DNA of 64,000 bases from assembly GCF_041146395.1 (NCBI RefSeq), contig NC_091001.1, forward strand, positions 102,446,965-102,510,964. The letters run 5' to 3'. Source of the stretch: Eulemur rufifrons. Its lineage: Eukaryota; Chordata; Mammalia; Primates; Lemuridae. Shown one piece after another: positions 22,060-32,335 of the stretch. The position numbers and the translations under genes are program-made. A model generated the notes under the pieces. The model made no database searches. It saw nothing but the letters and a program-made list of their open reading frames with translations, and had not been told where the DNA came from. Position 1 is the first letter of the stretch; each line of letters opens with the position of its first letter.

Positions 22060-22650
22060 TTTCACTTATAAGTGGCAGAAACCTAATTCAACCGACTTTT
22101 GTTAAAAAATAAAAAGGCAGGGGATTTAGTGGAAGAATTCTGGAGCCATTTTCAGGTTCAAAGGAAAAACTTGTTAGCTGGGAAGCTCTGAGACCCTGGA
22201 CTGGGGCCTCTGGACCCCCAGCCTTTTACCTCTGTTCCTCCCTGACCATTGGCTTCCCAGTCTCAGCCTCCTCCCTGTGGCAGGATGCATGGCTAGCAGA
22301 AGTTCTCAGTTCACACACGAAGCTCATGTCTAACGGGAAGGAGAGAACTTTCCCTCTAAGTATCCCTGTGCCATGTCCCAGGGGAGGACTCTGATTGCAC
22401 TGTTTTGGTCACATGCCCACTTGAGCCACTTTGACCAGGAAGATGAGCACAGTAATCAGTCTGACCTGGCTCATGTGCCCACCCGTATAGCAACAGAATG
22501 AGGTGGCAGGATACATGTGGGGTGGTCCTACCATAATCCCACGATCGCAGTTGGGGAAAAGCCATAAAGCAGTTGGATGTATGTGGAGATGGAATTACTG
22601 TAAGAAGAGGGAAGATGTATGAGGTGGGCAAAACACAACACATGTCCACT
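22060..22650 (-). mobile_element. LTR-like ancient repeat, copy 2
   Basis: The left end 'aagtggcagaaacctaattc' 'aaccgac' is the antisense of the same 3' end as in the element at 13285-13861. Middle blocks 'gggaagctctgagaccc', 'tttggtcacatgcccact' and the right end 'acacaacacatgtccact' fit the remembered family (agaaacccaactcaaac...gggtcacatgccca...gatgtccactaca). Confidence 0.5.
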
Positions 22651-22654
22651 CACT

Positions 22655-23070
22655 GTGTCGGTTCAGGTCCTCTGAGAAGCAGATACCAAAATGGAGTTTG
22701 ATGTGCAAAAGATCTAGGGGAAAACTCCTGTGAAGAAAAAGGGGAGAAGGAGCAGGAATAGGCAGGGGGGTCTGCCAAGTGGGATGCAGGGCTGACCCCT
22801 GTAAAAGGAGAGAGGAGATGGAGGAGGGAGGGTTGTGCAGGAAGAGCCACAGACTCCAGTGAAGCTCTGAAGTGCTGGCCAGGCACTAGGGAGCCTGGAG
22901 CACATTCACTCATTGGAGAAGCCCCTTTTGGGGCAGGATTGCTGGGCTCTGTCCCGCTGCTGTGCTCAGTCACTGGGAGCACCTCAGGAAGGACGTGGCC
23001 TTGGCAAAGATGCTGTGGTGGATCCTGGGGGTGTGGCAGCTGGAGATGTCAGCTAATCACAATCCTTGCA
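22655..23070 (-). mobile_element. Probable LTR fragment, family not named
   Basis: 'caggtcctctgagaagcaga' 'taccaaaatggagtttgatg' 'tgcaaaagatctaggggaaa' 'actcctgtgaagaaaa' matches a recurrent mammalian repeat motif (ctctgagaagcagacaccaagatggagttagatgtgcaaaag). It lies directly against the preceding element. The long minus-strand frame inside it (22650-22982) has no domain. Confidence 0.4.
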
Positions 23071-23114
23071 GGAAGTTTCCTCCTAAAGGAAGATCAGAGT
23101 GATACACTACCACG

Positions 23115-23258
23115 GTTTCCACACTGACCCCCAGAGAGGTCCAGGAATCTGCTCAAGGCAAATCACATGGCAAGATCAGTGATGGAGCTGAGACCCGGAG
23201 CCTACATTTGTAGCTCCTAGTCCCGTGAACTTCCCACTGTGCCATACTTCCCCAAAGC
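23115..23258 (-). mobile_element. MIR element
   Basis: 'cagagaggtccaggaatctg' 'ctcaaggcaaatcacatggc' 'gatggagctgagacccgg' and 'actgtgccata' are antisense MIR blocks in order. Confidence 0.65.
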
Positions 23259-23259
23259 A

Positions 23260-24585
23260 GATGCTCCTGTCTCCACGGGATCTGCCTCCTTCCTGGCCAT
23301 GCTGTTGGTGTGCACTGAGAAAGTCAAGCCTTGTCCAAGGAAGGTTTACGTTCTCAAGACTTGGGCCTGTTCAGGAAGCCAGAAGGGAAACTGGTCCAGC
23401 CAAAGCAGTAGAAACCATGGGAAGTCTCCCTGAGCTGCAAAGTGACATGTGTGCATGTTAAAAATATACCCTTCTTTAGCCAGATGTCACCATAAATCTT
23501 GAAATCTTGTCTAGCTAGAATGGACTACTCAGAGCCATAAAATAGTGACACAAACAACTCAATACTGTTCTGTTTAAACGCCCCAGGGGCATATTCTTCC
23601 TAAACACAAAATCTCCCATCCAACTTGTCTCCACCATAGGGTTAGATTTATAAACTTTGTATTACCAACTGGTTAGACGGCAGGAAATACATCAAGAATG
23701 ACACAACCACTCGCAGAGCTGAATGTTCTGGTATTTGCTCCTCTGCTGAACAGGTGGGACTGTGTAGTCCTATTCACATCCACCAGGGTGGCTGAGCCGT
23801 GGCCCTGCCTCTGCCCACCAGCAGTAGCCAGACATCACATCGGGCATGTCAGCCTGTTGACAAGAAGAAATATCATCTTTTGTTTTATTAGTTGGAATCT
23901 AAACTATGGGAAGAAATGTCACTGTGGTGGCTGCCAGTCCTACTCATCTCTAAATACACCCGAGGCCTAGAATTGTTCATGTACATAAATCATGAACTAT
24001 TGAAGTGGCCACTGAGCTGTGAAATCACCCAGTCCTTTGTTTTCCAACCACCACCTTGTGGTGCTTTGAGCAAATTTGTTGCCTGATGACCAGGGGTGAG
24101 GATGGGGAAGGTAATCATGTTAAGGGGAGGAAGAGGAAAGTGATGCTGGCACACATGCAAATACACAGTGATAACTCACGTATCAGGAAGACATCTGTCG
24201 ATTTCTATCTACCCAGAAAACAAATCTTTCCAGATATCCAGATATGGTTAGCAGGAAAATAGATGTATTTACTCATAGGATACACAGACCCATCTATTAG
24301 ATACTATTTTGTACACAATACAAATAATCTTGCATTATCTTGTTTCCAAGTTCATAGCCAATTAGAAATTTCAATTTAGAGGGGACCTCTAGGAATAGAA
24401 AACCTGAGAATAGCTCACGGTGACAGCTGGTTGGCTGGCAGTGAAAGTGGAAGACAAAGTGAAATAAAAAATATACACAAGAGCTAAATAAGCAATCAGA
24501 TCTAGAAGTGACTATAAAACAAATAGTTCTGAGCATTTTAGTACTCCTTGGAACTTCTTACAGTGATGAAATGAATACAATGAGA
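23260..24585. other. Unique noncoding stretch
   Basis: No repeat was confidently assigned. An octamer motif (ATGCAAAT) lies at 24155-24162. Open frames are at most 90 codons and domain-free. Confidence 0.3.
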
Positions 24586-24589
24586 TACT

Positions 24590-24815
24590 TACTATGAACA
24601 CTATTACTTCTAGTAATAATTATAACAGTTAAAGTTGACAGAGTGCCAATCATGTGATAAGTATTATTCTCCAAACACTTTTCATGTGCTGCCTCATTTA
24701 ATCCTCATAATTCTAAGAGTAGGTACTATTATTCCTGTTTTACCAATGAGATACGTGAGGCACAGATTGTTTAACTAATTTTCCCAAGGTTACAGGTTTA
24801 CTAAAAGACTCTGTT
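24590..24815 (-). mobile_element. MIR element
   Basis: 'gagtgccaatcatgtgataa' 'gtattattctcc', 'gcctcatttaatcctcataa', 'taggtactattattcctgtt' 'ttaccaatgagatacgtgag' 'gcacag' and 'cccaaggttacagg' run through nearly the whole antisense MIR. Confidence 0.8.
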
Positions 24816-24919
24816 ACATTGAATTAACCTTACTTCAGTTAAAAACAAATTGTGCCAGTTATTTTAGATGTATGTTTACCCAAGATAGTTTAAAATCACC
24901 CCTAAAATAACAGGCTTTA

Positions 24920-25045
24920 GTTCACTTTAACAAACTTTTACCAAGTACAGTCTCTGTCACTCATTGAGCCTGGTACCAGAGGTCCAGAGACATAAACACA
25001 GTTCCATTCCTCTGGAAGCTCATGATCTTGTGGATGTGTCACATG
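24920..25045 (-). mobile_element. L2 fragment
   Basis: 'cagtctctgtcactcattga' 'gcctggtaccagaggtccag' 'agacataaacacagttcc' and 'ctctggaagctcatgatctt' fit the antisense L2 end (gctggggatacagagatgaataagacacagtccctgccctcaaggagctcacagtct). Confidence 0.5.
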
Positions 25046-25081
25046 AGCATGATTTGCTGATAATGCCAAGTTCCTCTGCCT

Positions 25082-25108
25082 GAGAGAGAGAGAGAGAGAG
25101 TGTGTGTA
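25082..25108. repeat. (GA)n(TG)n microsatellite
   Basis: Nine to ten GA units followed by four TG units. Confidence 0.9.
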
Positions 25109-25861
25109 TGAAACCTGGTGCTTAGATTATTTCAAGGAAGGATATATGTGGTGAACACTTGTACTTGTTTGTATTTTTGCATCTAGATAGGTTAATTCCA
25201 CCTTATTTTATGTCATATAAAATTATGAGGAAAAAAACAACTGCTTTCAGGGAAGAAACGGAATAGAAGCTTGAAAGCTGCCCCCAACCCCACCATGGAA
25301 CAGGCAGTGAAAAAGAAGAAGTCTGACACTTGCTCTAAGTTTGGCAATACTGGAATGTACTTGGCCTGGCCTGAAGTCTTGGCCCTAGCAATTTGTTCTT
25401 TTGGTAGGGGCTCTGTCATAGGGTAAAAGTAGGGGGGTAAAAGTAGAAGCAGCTCTGTGAGGTGAAAAGAGGGCAGGATTGGATTATTTCCCAATTTCAG
25501 GACATGTGCCTGGCCACATAAAAGCCACCTCCACATGCACAGCCTGCTCGATGGGCAAGAAGAGAGCTTTCGATCCCAGCACAATGGTATCTCAAGGGAC
25601 TGGAGCAAGGGTTTTTACCTGGAGCCCACACTTCTCTCCAAGGGATCCATGGATAAAATTCAGTGGGTTCTTGGACTTGGTGGAGAAAGAATAGTACAAT
25701 ACTACACCTTTATTTTCAATAGTTTTAATGGAAGTTTAGCATTTCCTTTCCTTATAAATGCAAGCAATAAGCCAAGGGAGTATTATCAGTACTTGTGACT
25801 TTTCACCAATAGAAATAAGATAATGCCCATTGCATTACCCTTATTGCTCATATTTCAAACT
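25109..25861. other. Unique noncoding stretch
   Basis: It includes the longest frame of the window (25213-25608, -, 131 codons), which has no domain, signal or repeat-protein similarity that I can see. A near-tandem 'gggtaaaagtag' duplication lies around 25420-25448. Confidence 0.35.
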
Positions 25862-26060
25862 TATGTTTTAAGTTTTATTGAGATATAATCAACACACAAA
25901 AGAGTCCACATATTTTATCTATCTAGTTTTATGAGTTTGGATGTGTTTTTAGACCTGTGATGCCATATCAAGGTACTAAACACATCCATCACCTCCAAAA
26001 ATTTCCTTGTGTTGTTTATGTTTTGTGATGATAACACGACATGAGATTTATCTCCAATAC
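25862..26060 (-). mobile_element. L1 (L1MA/MB-type) 3' UTR, 3' segment of a 5'-inverted copy
   Basis: 'agttttattgagatataatc' and 'actaaacacatccatcacct' 'ccaaaaatttccttgtg' are the antisense of an L1MA/MB 3' terminus. It ends near 'acatgagatttatctcc', which is where the sense segment on its right also ends in consensus order. Confidence 0.75.
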
Positions 26061-26063
26061 CCA

Positions 26064-26520
26064 CTTCTTAGTATTTATCCAGAAGAATTGGAATCAGAAT
26101 TTTGAAGAGATCTTTACACTTCCATGTTCACTATAGCAGTATTCACAATAACCAAGATATGGGCACAACCAAATTATCCATGGAGAGATGAATGGATAAA
26201 GAGAATGTGACACTACATGTGACAACATGGATGAACTTAGAGAGCATTACGCCAAGTGAAATAAGCCAGTCACAGAAGTACAAATACTGCATGACTCCAC
26301 TACTATGAGGTATCTAAAACTGTCAAACTCATAGAAACAGAGAATAGAATAGTGGTTTCCAGTGGCTAGGGGGAGGGGGACCGAGAAATTGTTACTAAGT
26401 AGGTATGAAGTTTTAGTTACACAAGATGAATAAATTCTAGAGATCTGATGGACAGCACAGCACCTACAGTTAATAGTATAGTATTGTGTACTGTAAAATA
26501 TGTTAATAAGAAGATCTCAA
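26064..26520 (+). mobile_element. L1 (L1MA/MB-type) late ORF2/3' UTR, inverted segment of the same copy
   Basis: 'tatttatccagaagaattgg', 'tatagcagtattcacaataa', 'atgaatggataaagagaatg', 'caacatggatgaacttagag', 'gtgaaataagccagtcacag' and 'tggtttccagtggctagggg' are the sense L1 end of ORF2 and 3' UTR. It stops at 'aagaagatctcaaaattc', the consensus neighbour of the antisense piece to its left. Confidence 0.9.
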
Positions 26521-26569
26521 AATTCTTTTAAACTATGGTAGGTATTAGGCCTAACAGTAGATCACGAAT

Positions 26570-27343
26570 GATCACATTCTCTTTGAACAATGTTGACAAC
26601 CAACATTCAGACAACCCAAGGCCAGGTATTATTTAGTCACCAACTACTGGTTATCCAGACATCTGCAATACATTCTCTCTTCACGGTTGTTTGTTGGTCA
26701 ATATGTGGCATGGGATGAGTCATTTTCATTATGTGTTACTGAACAGTTTCTGATATAAACTGTATCTCAAAGATGTTGATCTAGCCAAACATGAGCTCAT
26801 TGATATTAAAATTAAAATCTTACTATATTGAAGTCTAACTTAAAAATCCTTGGAGAATGCTGGTATTTCTTGAGAGAAGTGTGTCCTGGCCTTGTAATAC
26901 CATCTATGGAAGCTTTCATTCCAAATGTCTCAATACATCTTTGTGAATTGGGATTTTTATACTTGCAGCCATCAAAAAAATTCAATATTGATTAAATGCC
27001 CAACATGACATGAGTGTTGCTTTGACAAAGACCACCCCATAGTTCAATATTCTCATTCTAAGCAAGCAACACTAGCCAGCCTTCATATTGATTTGTCTGT
27101 AAAAAATAAAATTCTCTTCCAACTTGCTTACATTTTAAATGTGTTCTTTTCTATTTAACATGTTAATAACAATATCATAAATATTGTTTATTAAGATTAT
27201 AACTATTTCAATAAAATTAGTCTCTTTTGTAACCCTACACAGTTTATTTTAAGCATTTAAAAATATTTTATTCTCTAAGATATCCATAGGACTCACCAAG
27301 CTGCCAGAGGTATGTGTGGCACAAGAAAAGTTATAAACCCCTG
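26570..27343 (+). mobile_element. hAT-type DNA transposon remnant
   Basis: 'gtgaattgggatttttatac' 'ttgcagccatcaaaaaaatt' resembles the 3' end of hAT transposase-bearing elements. After an AT-rich UTR-like stretch the unit ends 'aagttataaacccctg' at 27343, a degraded hAT terminal inverted repeat (CAGGGGTTTATAACTT on the other strand). No open transposase frame survives. The subfamily is not identified. Confidence 0.55.
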
Positions 27344-27448
27344 TGCTAAACAATTTTACAGTGACTAGGAATCCAGGAGGCAGAGACTAGTCAGATGTTC
27401 TTGAGATACGCCCTGAGAATGGCAGATTTACTGTTGCCTTTCATCTAA

Positions 27449-27795
27449 CTGTATTAGTGAAATGTCAGCTGCTATAACAAATAATCTCAAAATTTCATTG
27501 GTTTGAAAAAATATATTTGTTTCTTGGTCATCCAGCAGTTCTGGGGGAAGTGAACAGGTCAGCAGGGAAACCCTTCTGCATGTAGTATTTTAAGGATTCA
27601 AGGTGACACACCTTCTGCCATTTTCAACACATGACTTCCCAGTTTTCCATAGAAATTGACTCCATTTCAAACAGTTGGAAGAGGAAAAGAGCCCAGAGAA
27701 GCACACATGGAAGGTTTCTAAGGGCTAGAAACTCAGTCACATGGTGACAAGGAACTGTAAAAGAGCTGAATGTCTTGGAAGAAAAGGAAGTAGGT
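27449..27795 (-). mobile_element. MaLR (MLT1-type) LTR
   Basis: 'gtcagctgctataacaaata' 'atctcaaaatttcattggtt' 'tgaaaaaatatatttgtttc' 'ttggtcatccagcag' and later 'actcagtcacatggtgacaa' fit the antisense of an MLT1 LTR (gctgctataacaaa...gtttatttcttgctcat...tagtcacatggc). Confidence 0.6.
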
Positions 27796-27942
27796 TTGGT
27801 GAACATGTGGTCAGTTTGTGCCACTTGGTCCTGGGAGGCGAAATATAGGTTACAGGCATATTATAGTATGTGTACTGCTTGCTAAGATAGTATTAACTTT
27901 GCAGTTGTTGATCTCACAAATTGTATATAAAATCATTTTACA

Positions 27943-28050
27943 CAGACTACTTGAATCAGAATCCCCTGGAGAGCTTGGTAAAAATACAAATCTCAGATCT
28001 ACCAAATAACAAGCTCCCAGGATGTTTCTTAAGCACGCTAATATAGAGTG
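27943..28050 (+). mobile_element. MER5A-type hAT-Charlie fragment
   Basis: 'acttgaatcagaatcccctg' 'gagagcttggtaaaaataca' 'aatctcagatctacc' matches MER5A (agaatcacctggggagcttttaaaaatacagatgcc). Confidence 0.65.
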
Positions 28051-28192
28051 ACAAGAGAGATTAGATAATATCTTTATTAGGGAACAATATCACTAAAGGG
28101 AATAAGGAAGAAGAGCCAAAGCAAGAAACTTGCAAAGAAAATAGATAAACAAATAAGAGGTTACAGAAATCAAGGAAGGAGTTCCAAGAAGG

Positions 28193-28233
28193 AGTCATTG
28201 AATGCCTCAGAGAGTCATTGAATGCTTCAGAGA
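28193..28233. repeat. Two-copy 20-bp tandem repeat
   Basis: 'agtcattgaatgcctcagag' is followed directly by 'agtcattgaatgcttcagag', one mismatch. A local duplication. Confidence 0.95.
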
Positions 28234-28434
28234 GTGCAAATAAGCTAATAAAGACAATCTGCACAGCTCTGTGACTAGAGGAAGTTGATCATTCATGGCT
28301 GTGTATTTTATTCTTTTTCAAAAAGGCCTGCTATGATCAAGGCTTTAGGGCAATATGTCTGTAGAGGTGTGGACGTATTTTGAGTTGGGAAGATTGTGGG
28401 TATGGTGACCATTTGCCCGAGATACCAAGAAGGA

Positions 28435-28690
28435 GGAGATATTGGTTTTGGGAGAACATGATGGGTTTGGTTTAGGACCCATTGTGCTTAACGTATCTTC
28501 GAGACAATCAGGTATCATTTTACAGAAATAATTGGAGGTCAGAAAGGAGGTTGAGTCTACAGTTTACAAATGAGTTTTCATCCTCCTACATGTGGTATTG
28601 GGCTATGCAGATGGATGAGATTGTCCAGAGAGAATGTGTGTCTGGAGAAGAAATAGGGAATTATTTGTGTGATTCAAATAAGAAATGTTT
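28435..28690 (-). mobile_element. L2 fragment
   Basis: 'ttaacgtatcttcgagacaa' 'tcaggt', 'ataattggaggtcagaaagg' and 'ctatgcagatggatgagatt' 'gtccagagagaatgtgtgtc' match the upstream antisense L2 region that reads ...gggactggatgagatcaccaagggagtgagtgtag... Confidence 0.6.
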
Positions 28691-30608
28691 TTCATATGAT
28701 CAGAGAGTAGATCCAAGGTGGTGCTCAGAAATGTGACACAATGGGATGATCATTGAGCTGGGCTGGAACTTTCTAATTCTCTGTTTTGGATATCTGTAGG
28801 TATCGTACAACTCCTTCATGTTTTGTCTGCCCTTACTATTTCACAGAATCCACTGGAGAATACTATGGGAAAAGTTGGCTTGGGTATTGATCCCCTCCCC
28901 TTTGACTTCATTTCTTGGTAAAAGGCATCAGTTACAATGCAGGGATTGCCTACAGTGTTATTTTGCCTCTCTTCTGGGATCCCTTATCTGCAGATAAGAG
29001 ACAGTGTGTCCCTGTGGGCAATGGTCCTGCCTTCGGTCTCCCTGTGGACATCTTCGTTTCCACCAGCCCTAAGATGGAGACTTCATGGAGGAGGGGAGAG
29101 TCTTGCACAATCATGATCAAATGTATAATTTATTTTTAAACTAACAAACAATCTTTTTGACTCTCTCAGCAGACAAATTCCAATATTTCCAAAGGAAAGT
29201 GGAGCCAACGCCATGGGCTAGCTCCCTGGGATATACTGTAAATAGCTTCCAAATCAGGAGTAAAGAATGCAGCTCAGTTGGAAGGAAAGAAGGCAAGGCC
29301 CAGAGAAATGGCCACGCTGGCTTGTTATTTTTCTGAGGATGTTCATATTGGCACTGCTCAGCCTGATGTCGGAACACATTTATCGCCTCACACAGCCAGC
29401 CTTTGTCATGTGGAATCAGTTGACATCTGGGGGCTGTTTCGTGTTTCTCTTCTTCATCTGCCCTCACTCAAGCATTTGGGACATCAGTAACTAAACCAAG
29501 CACAAAGAAACAAGCGATGCTCATTAGATCATCTCTTTTAGTGCATTGCACATGGTAAAGCTCTATTAAAATAAAGAATGGAATAATTAATGAACTCATT
29601 AACAAATTCATTTCGTGTCTGTGTGAGTCTCACGTGTGGGCTAGTAGCAGGGGTTGTTCCCAATTTTTTTAAGGTGAAGAGTTTAAACAGACAGATCTGT
29701 AAAAATGTTCAGGTTGTCAAATATTGGGAAAAGTTGATAACGCCATTTTTCTGTTGCTTCTTTCTCATGCCATGGCAGGGATTGGAAGGGGGTTTGTTAT
29801 TACCCATCCCCTAATGTGACTATATAGGGAGGAATGGCTGGCAGGTAGAGGAGTGTGTCTTTCAGCTGACAATGAAGAGAAGGAGCATCCCAGGACACTT
29901 CCCACATGTGTCAGGAGCCAACCTTGATGGTCAGCAGTGGTCTGTATGGTAGCCAACATCGGTTTTTGTATCTTCTTGACAATTCCTGGTGCAGAGACTT
30001 GTTTTTTCAAGGACTTGAATTTCAAGAATAAGTCAGCAAAAGTCTAAGGGTCTATACCCATTGTTAGCAAATATCCAAGCTTAATCTTGAGTCAAATTTA
30101 TTCCTGTTTCTGTGCCTCACTGGAACCTCAGCTGGACCCTAATGGCTGTCCTTTCACTCACACCTAGAAAAGTACAGCTGAATTTTCTCCAACAGCTGTT
30201 CGAAACTGCCTCCACTCTTTTCAAATCCTTTATCAAACTCTGTCCAAGCCATTTTGGGATATTTTAGGTTGCTTTTTTGCTAACAAATCCCTAATTTGTT
30301 TTAGGGATAATTTAGATTGCTTTTTGGCTAAGACTGAGGCCATCTGATGGTGAGGTCCTTTTGCTTCTCTGTAGAGTAGAATTTCTTCTACCTTCCCACA
30401 CATTGTCTTCAGCCTTAGAGGAGGCACTGCTTCTCCTTCAGACCATGGCGAGACCTCTCACTTATCCTCAGAATCCCGTCACTTCTGCTCACCCCCACAA
30501 CTATTCCCTCTCTTTTCTCCTTTCCCTCTCTCCTATATTAAATCACAATTTTAAAACAATTGCATGATGTTTTGACATCTTCAGTGGGGGTGGGGGGGTG
30601 TCTAACTG
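28691..30608. other. Mostly unique stretch
   Basis: A 16-bp perfect palindrome of two facing GATA motifs lies at 28983-28998. 29535-29600 weakly resembles an L2 3' end ('tgcattgcacatggtaaagc'). A two-copy imperfect direct repeat lies at 30250-30332. The 108-codon frame at 29141-29467 (-) has no domain. Confidence 0.35.
30250..30332. repeat. Imperfect two-copy direct repeat
   Basis: 'gggatattttaggttgcttt' 'tttgctaa' recurs as 'gggataatttagattgcttt' 'ttggctaa' about 50 bases later. A local tandem duplication that has diverged. Confidence 0.8.
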
Positions 30609-30609
30609 A

Positions 30610-30628
30610 AGAGAGAGAGAGAGAGAGA
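30610..30628. repeat. (GA)n microsatellite
   Basis: Nine GA units. A G-rich tract ('gggggtgggggggtg') lies just upstream at about 30585. Confidence 0.9.
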
Positions 30629-30629
30629 C

Positions 30630-31150
30630 TGCCCCTCCCAGGGCTGGCTAATTCCCAGGGACAATAAACAACTTCCCTGCCAACACACCTTTCCAGCGTA
30701 AACCAACCAATCCTCAGAGTCCATATCCTCAGCCTTTATCTTTATCTACTTTATCTAACCAACTCTAACTCTCACATACCAAGCCAATATTGCCCCTGCC
30801 CTAAATCAACCCAGGGCTACGGACCAATTAGAGACCACTTCTATAGCACAGAGCCTGCCGACATTGCTCAAACAAGCCAATCCTAAGCTGTTTTCCCTGC
30901 CCTGCTTGCCTTTCTCACAGAAAACACAATGAAAGCTGGGGCCATGCTTTCCTCTTCCTCCTGTTTCTGTCTGTCTTCGGGCCAAGCTGGAGCTTCCCCC
31001 TATGGGAAGGTGTGGCCTGTGTGGTGTGGACTGCTCCCTCTCATGAGAAAACGGTAAGTAACACACTCTTCTTCCAATGGCATTGAATTCTCTGTGTCAT
31101 CGCTCAGTCACCTTCATAAATTAAAGCCCTGTGGGTACATTGTAACACAC
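30630..31150 (+). mobile_element. Possible ERV-type LTR
   Basis: C-rich text with repeated 'ccaatcctc', 'accaattagagacc' and 'caagccaatcctaagctg' segments resembles the U3 regions of gamma-type ERV LTRs, but I cannot name a family. It holds three GATA motifs in 21 bases (30736-30756) and a splice-bounded segment at 30921-31053. Confidence 0.35.
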
Positions 31151-31244
31151 CTACTGCCCTAATTGCCCCCCACTTCCTACTTTCCTCTCTTCTCTCTCCC
31201 TCTTTGGTTTTCTCTTAATTTATTTTATATATTTCACTTGAAAA

Positions 31245-32335
31245 AGTGATTGTTTTGGTGAAAATGCTTTTAAAATTTTATTTCAAAATTGAAACAATGT
31301 AAAAGAAATGCACCAGAAATCTTATGATCCAGAGAAAAACATTAGCAACATTTTGATGAACATCCTTCTAGACATCTCTTTTGTATAGAAATATAATACA
31401 TATGTATATTTTAAATAAATAGGATAATGCTGTACATCTCTCAATAATATGATATTAACAGCTTTACATTTCAATCAATTAAGCTCTACTTCACTAATTT
31501 AAGTAGCTAAAGAAAACATTACGTATATCACAATCTACCTAATCTATTGTATATTTGATTGTTTTCTTTCCATTATCAGTTTAAGCAATAATGCAGTAAA
31601 GATATTTATTCAATTATATTTTCACATTTGTATATTTATCTTCTTAGGATAAATACCCAGAAGGGGATTTGATAGGTCAAACGGTATATACCTTTTACAT
31701 ACTGATAGGTATCACCAAATTGACCAACAGAAAGACTGTTATATTTTACATTTCATCCCCACTCCAATAGTACATTCAAGTATTCATTTCTCAATCCTTA
31801 ATAAAAATAGCATTTTCAATCTTTTTAATTAAATTTACAATCTAGTAGGTAAAAAAGATCTTATCTTATTTGAATTTCTTTAAGATTTAATAGGTTTTTT
31901 TGTATATTGATCATTTGTATTTATTCCTTTATAAATTACTCATTCACATCCTTTGCCTATTTTTCTAATATGACTATTTGTATTTTTAATTGTCCTGTGA
32001 AACTCTTAATGTACTCAGAAATCAACTCTGTCAGTCATATGACTGACAAACGTTTCTCTGTTTGCCATTTTTCTTATAATCTTACTTATTTACTATTATT
32101 TGTTATATAGAAATTGTAACTTCTAATGTAGCCAAATTTATCAGTATTGCCCCTTTCTGGTTCCTAGCTTCCCTGAAACTCTTAGGTAGAATTTCTCAAC
32201 TGCTATGTTATAAAATATCTTCAGTGCTTCTATTGTTTGAAGTTTACAGTTAAGTCTTTGATCCATCTAGAGTTTAATCTGAGGCACTGGGTGAATGGTG
32301 ACTGTCTTTCCTTTACTCCTTCCTTTTGTTTTCCA
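31245..32335 (-). mobile_element. L1 (old L1M/HAL1-type) 3' region
   Basis: The antisense order is intact: 'cttctagacatctcttttgt', 'aataatgcagtaaagatatt', 'ggataaatacccagaagggg' 'atttgataggtcaaac', 'tatcaccaaattgaccaaca', 'tttgaatttctttaagattt', 'cacatcctttgcctattttt' and 'tcagtcatatgactgaca'. The frame is destroyed. A 20-bp perfect palindrome sits at 32029-32048. Confidence 0.8.

Noticed and set aside
23786..23802. CTCF-like motif (ccaccagggtggc)
   Set aside because: It needs a one-base insertion to fit the core consensus; too weak to report as a site.
25213..25608. 131-codon minus-strand open frame, the longest in the window
   Set aside because: No domain, signal peptide or known family; composition follows the local DNA; the length is expected by chance in 64 kb.
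28193..28233. Start of a minisatellite or CRISPR-like array
   Set aside because: Only two adjoining copies with no spacer; a simple local duplication.
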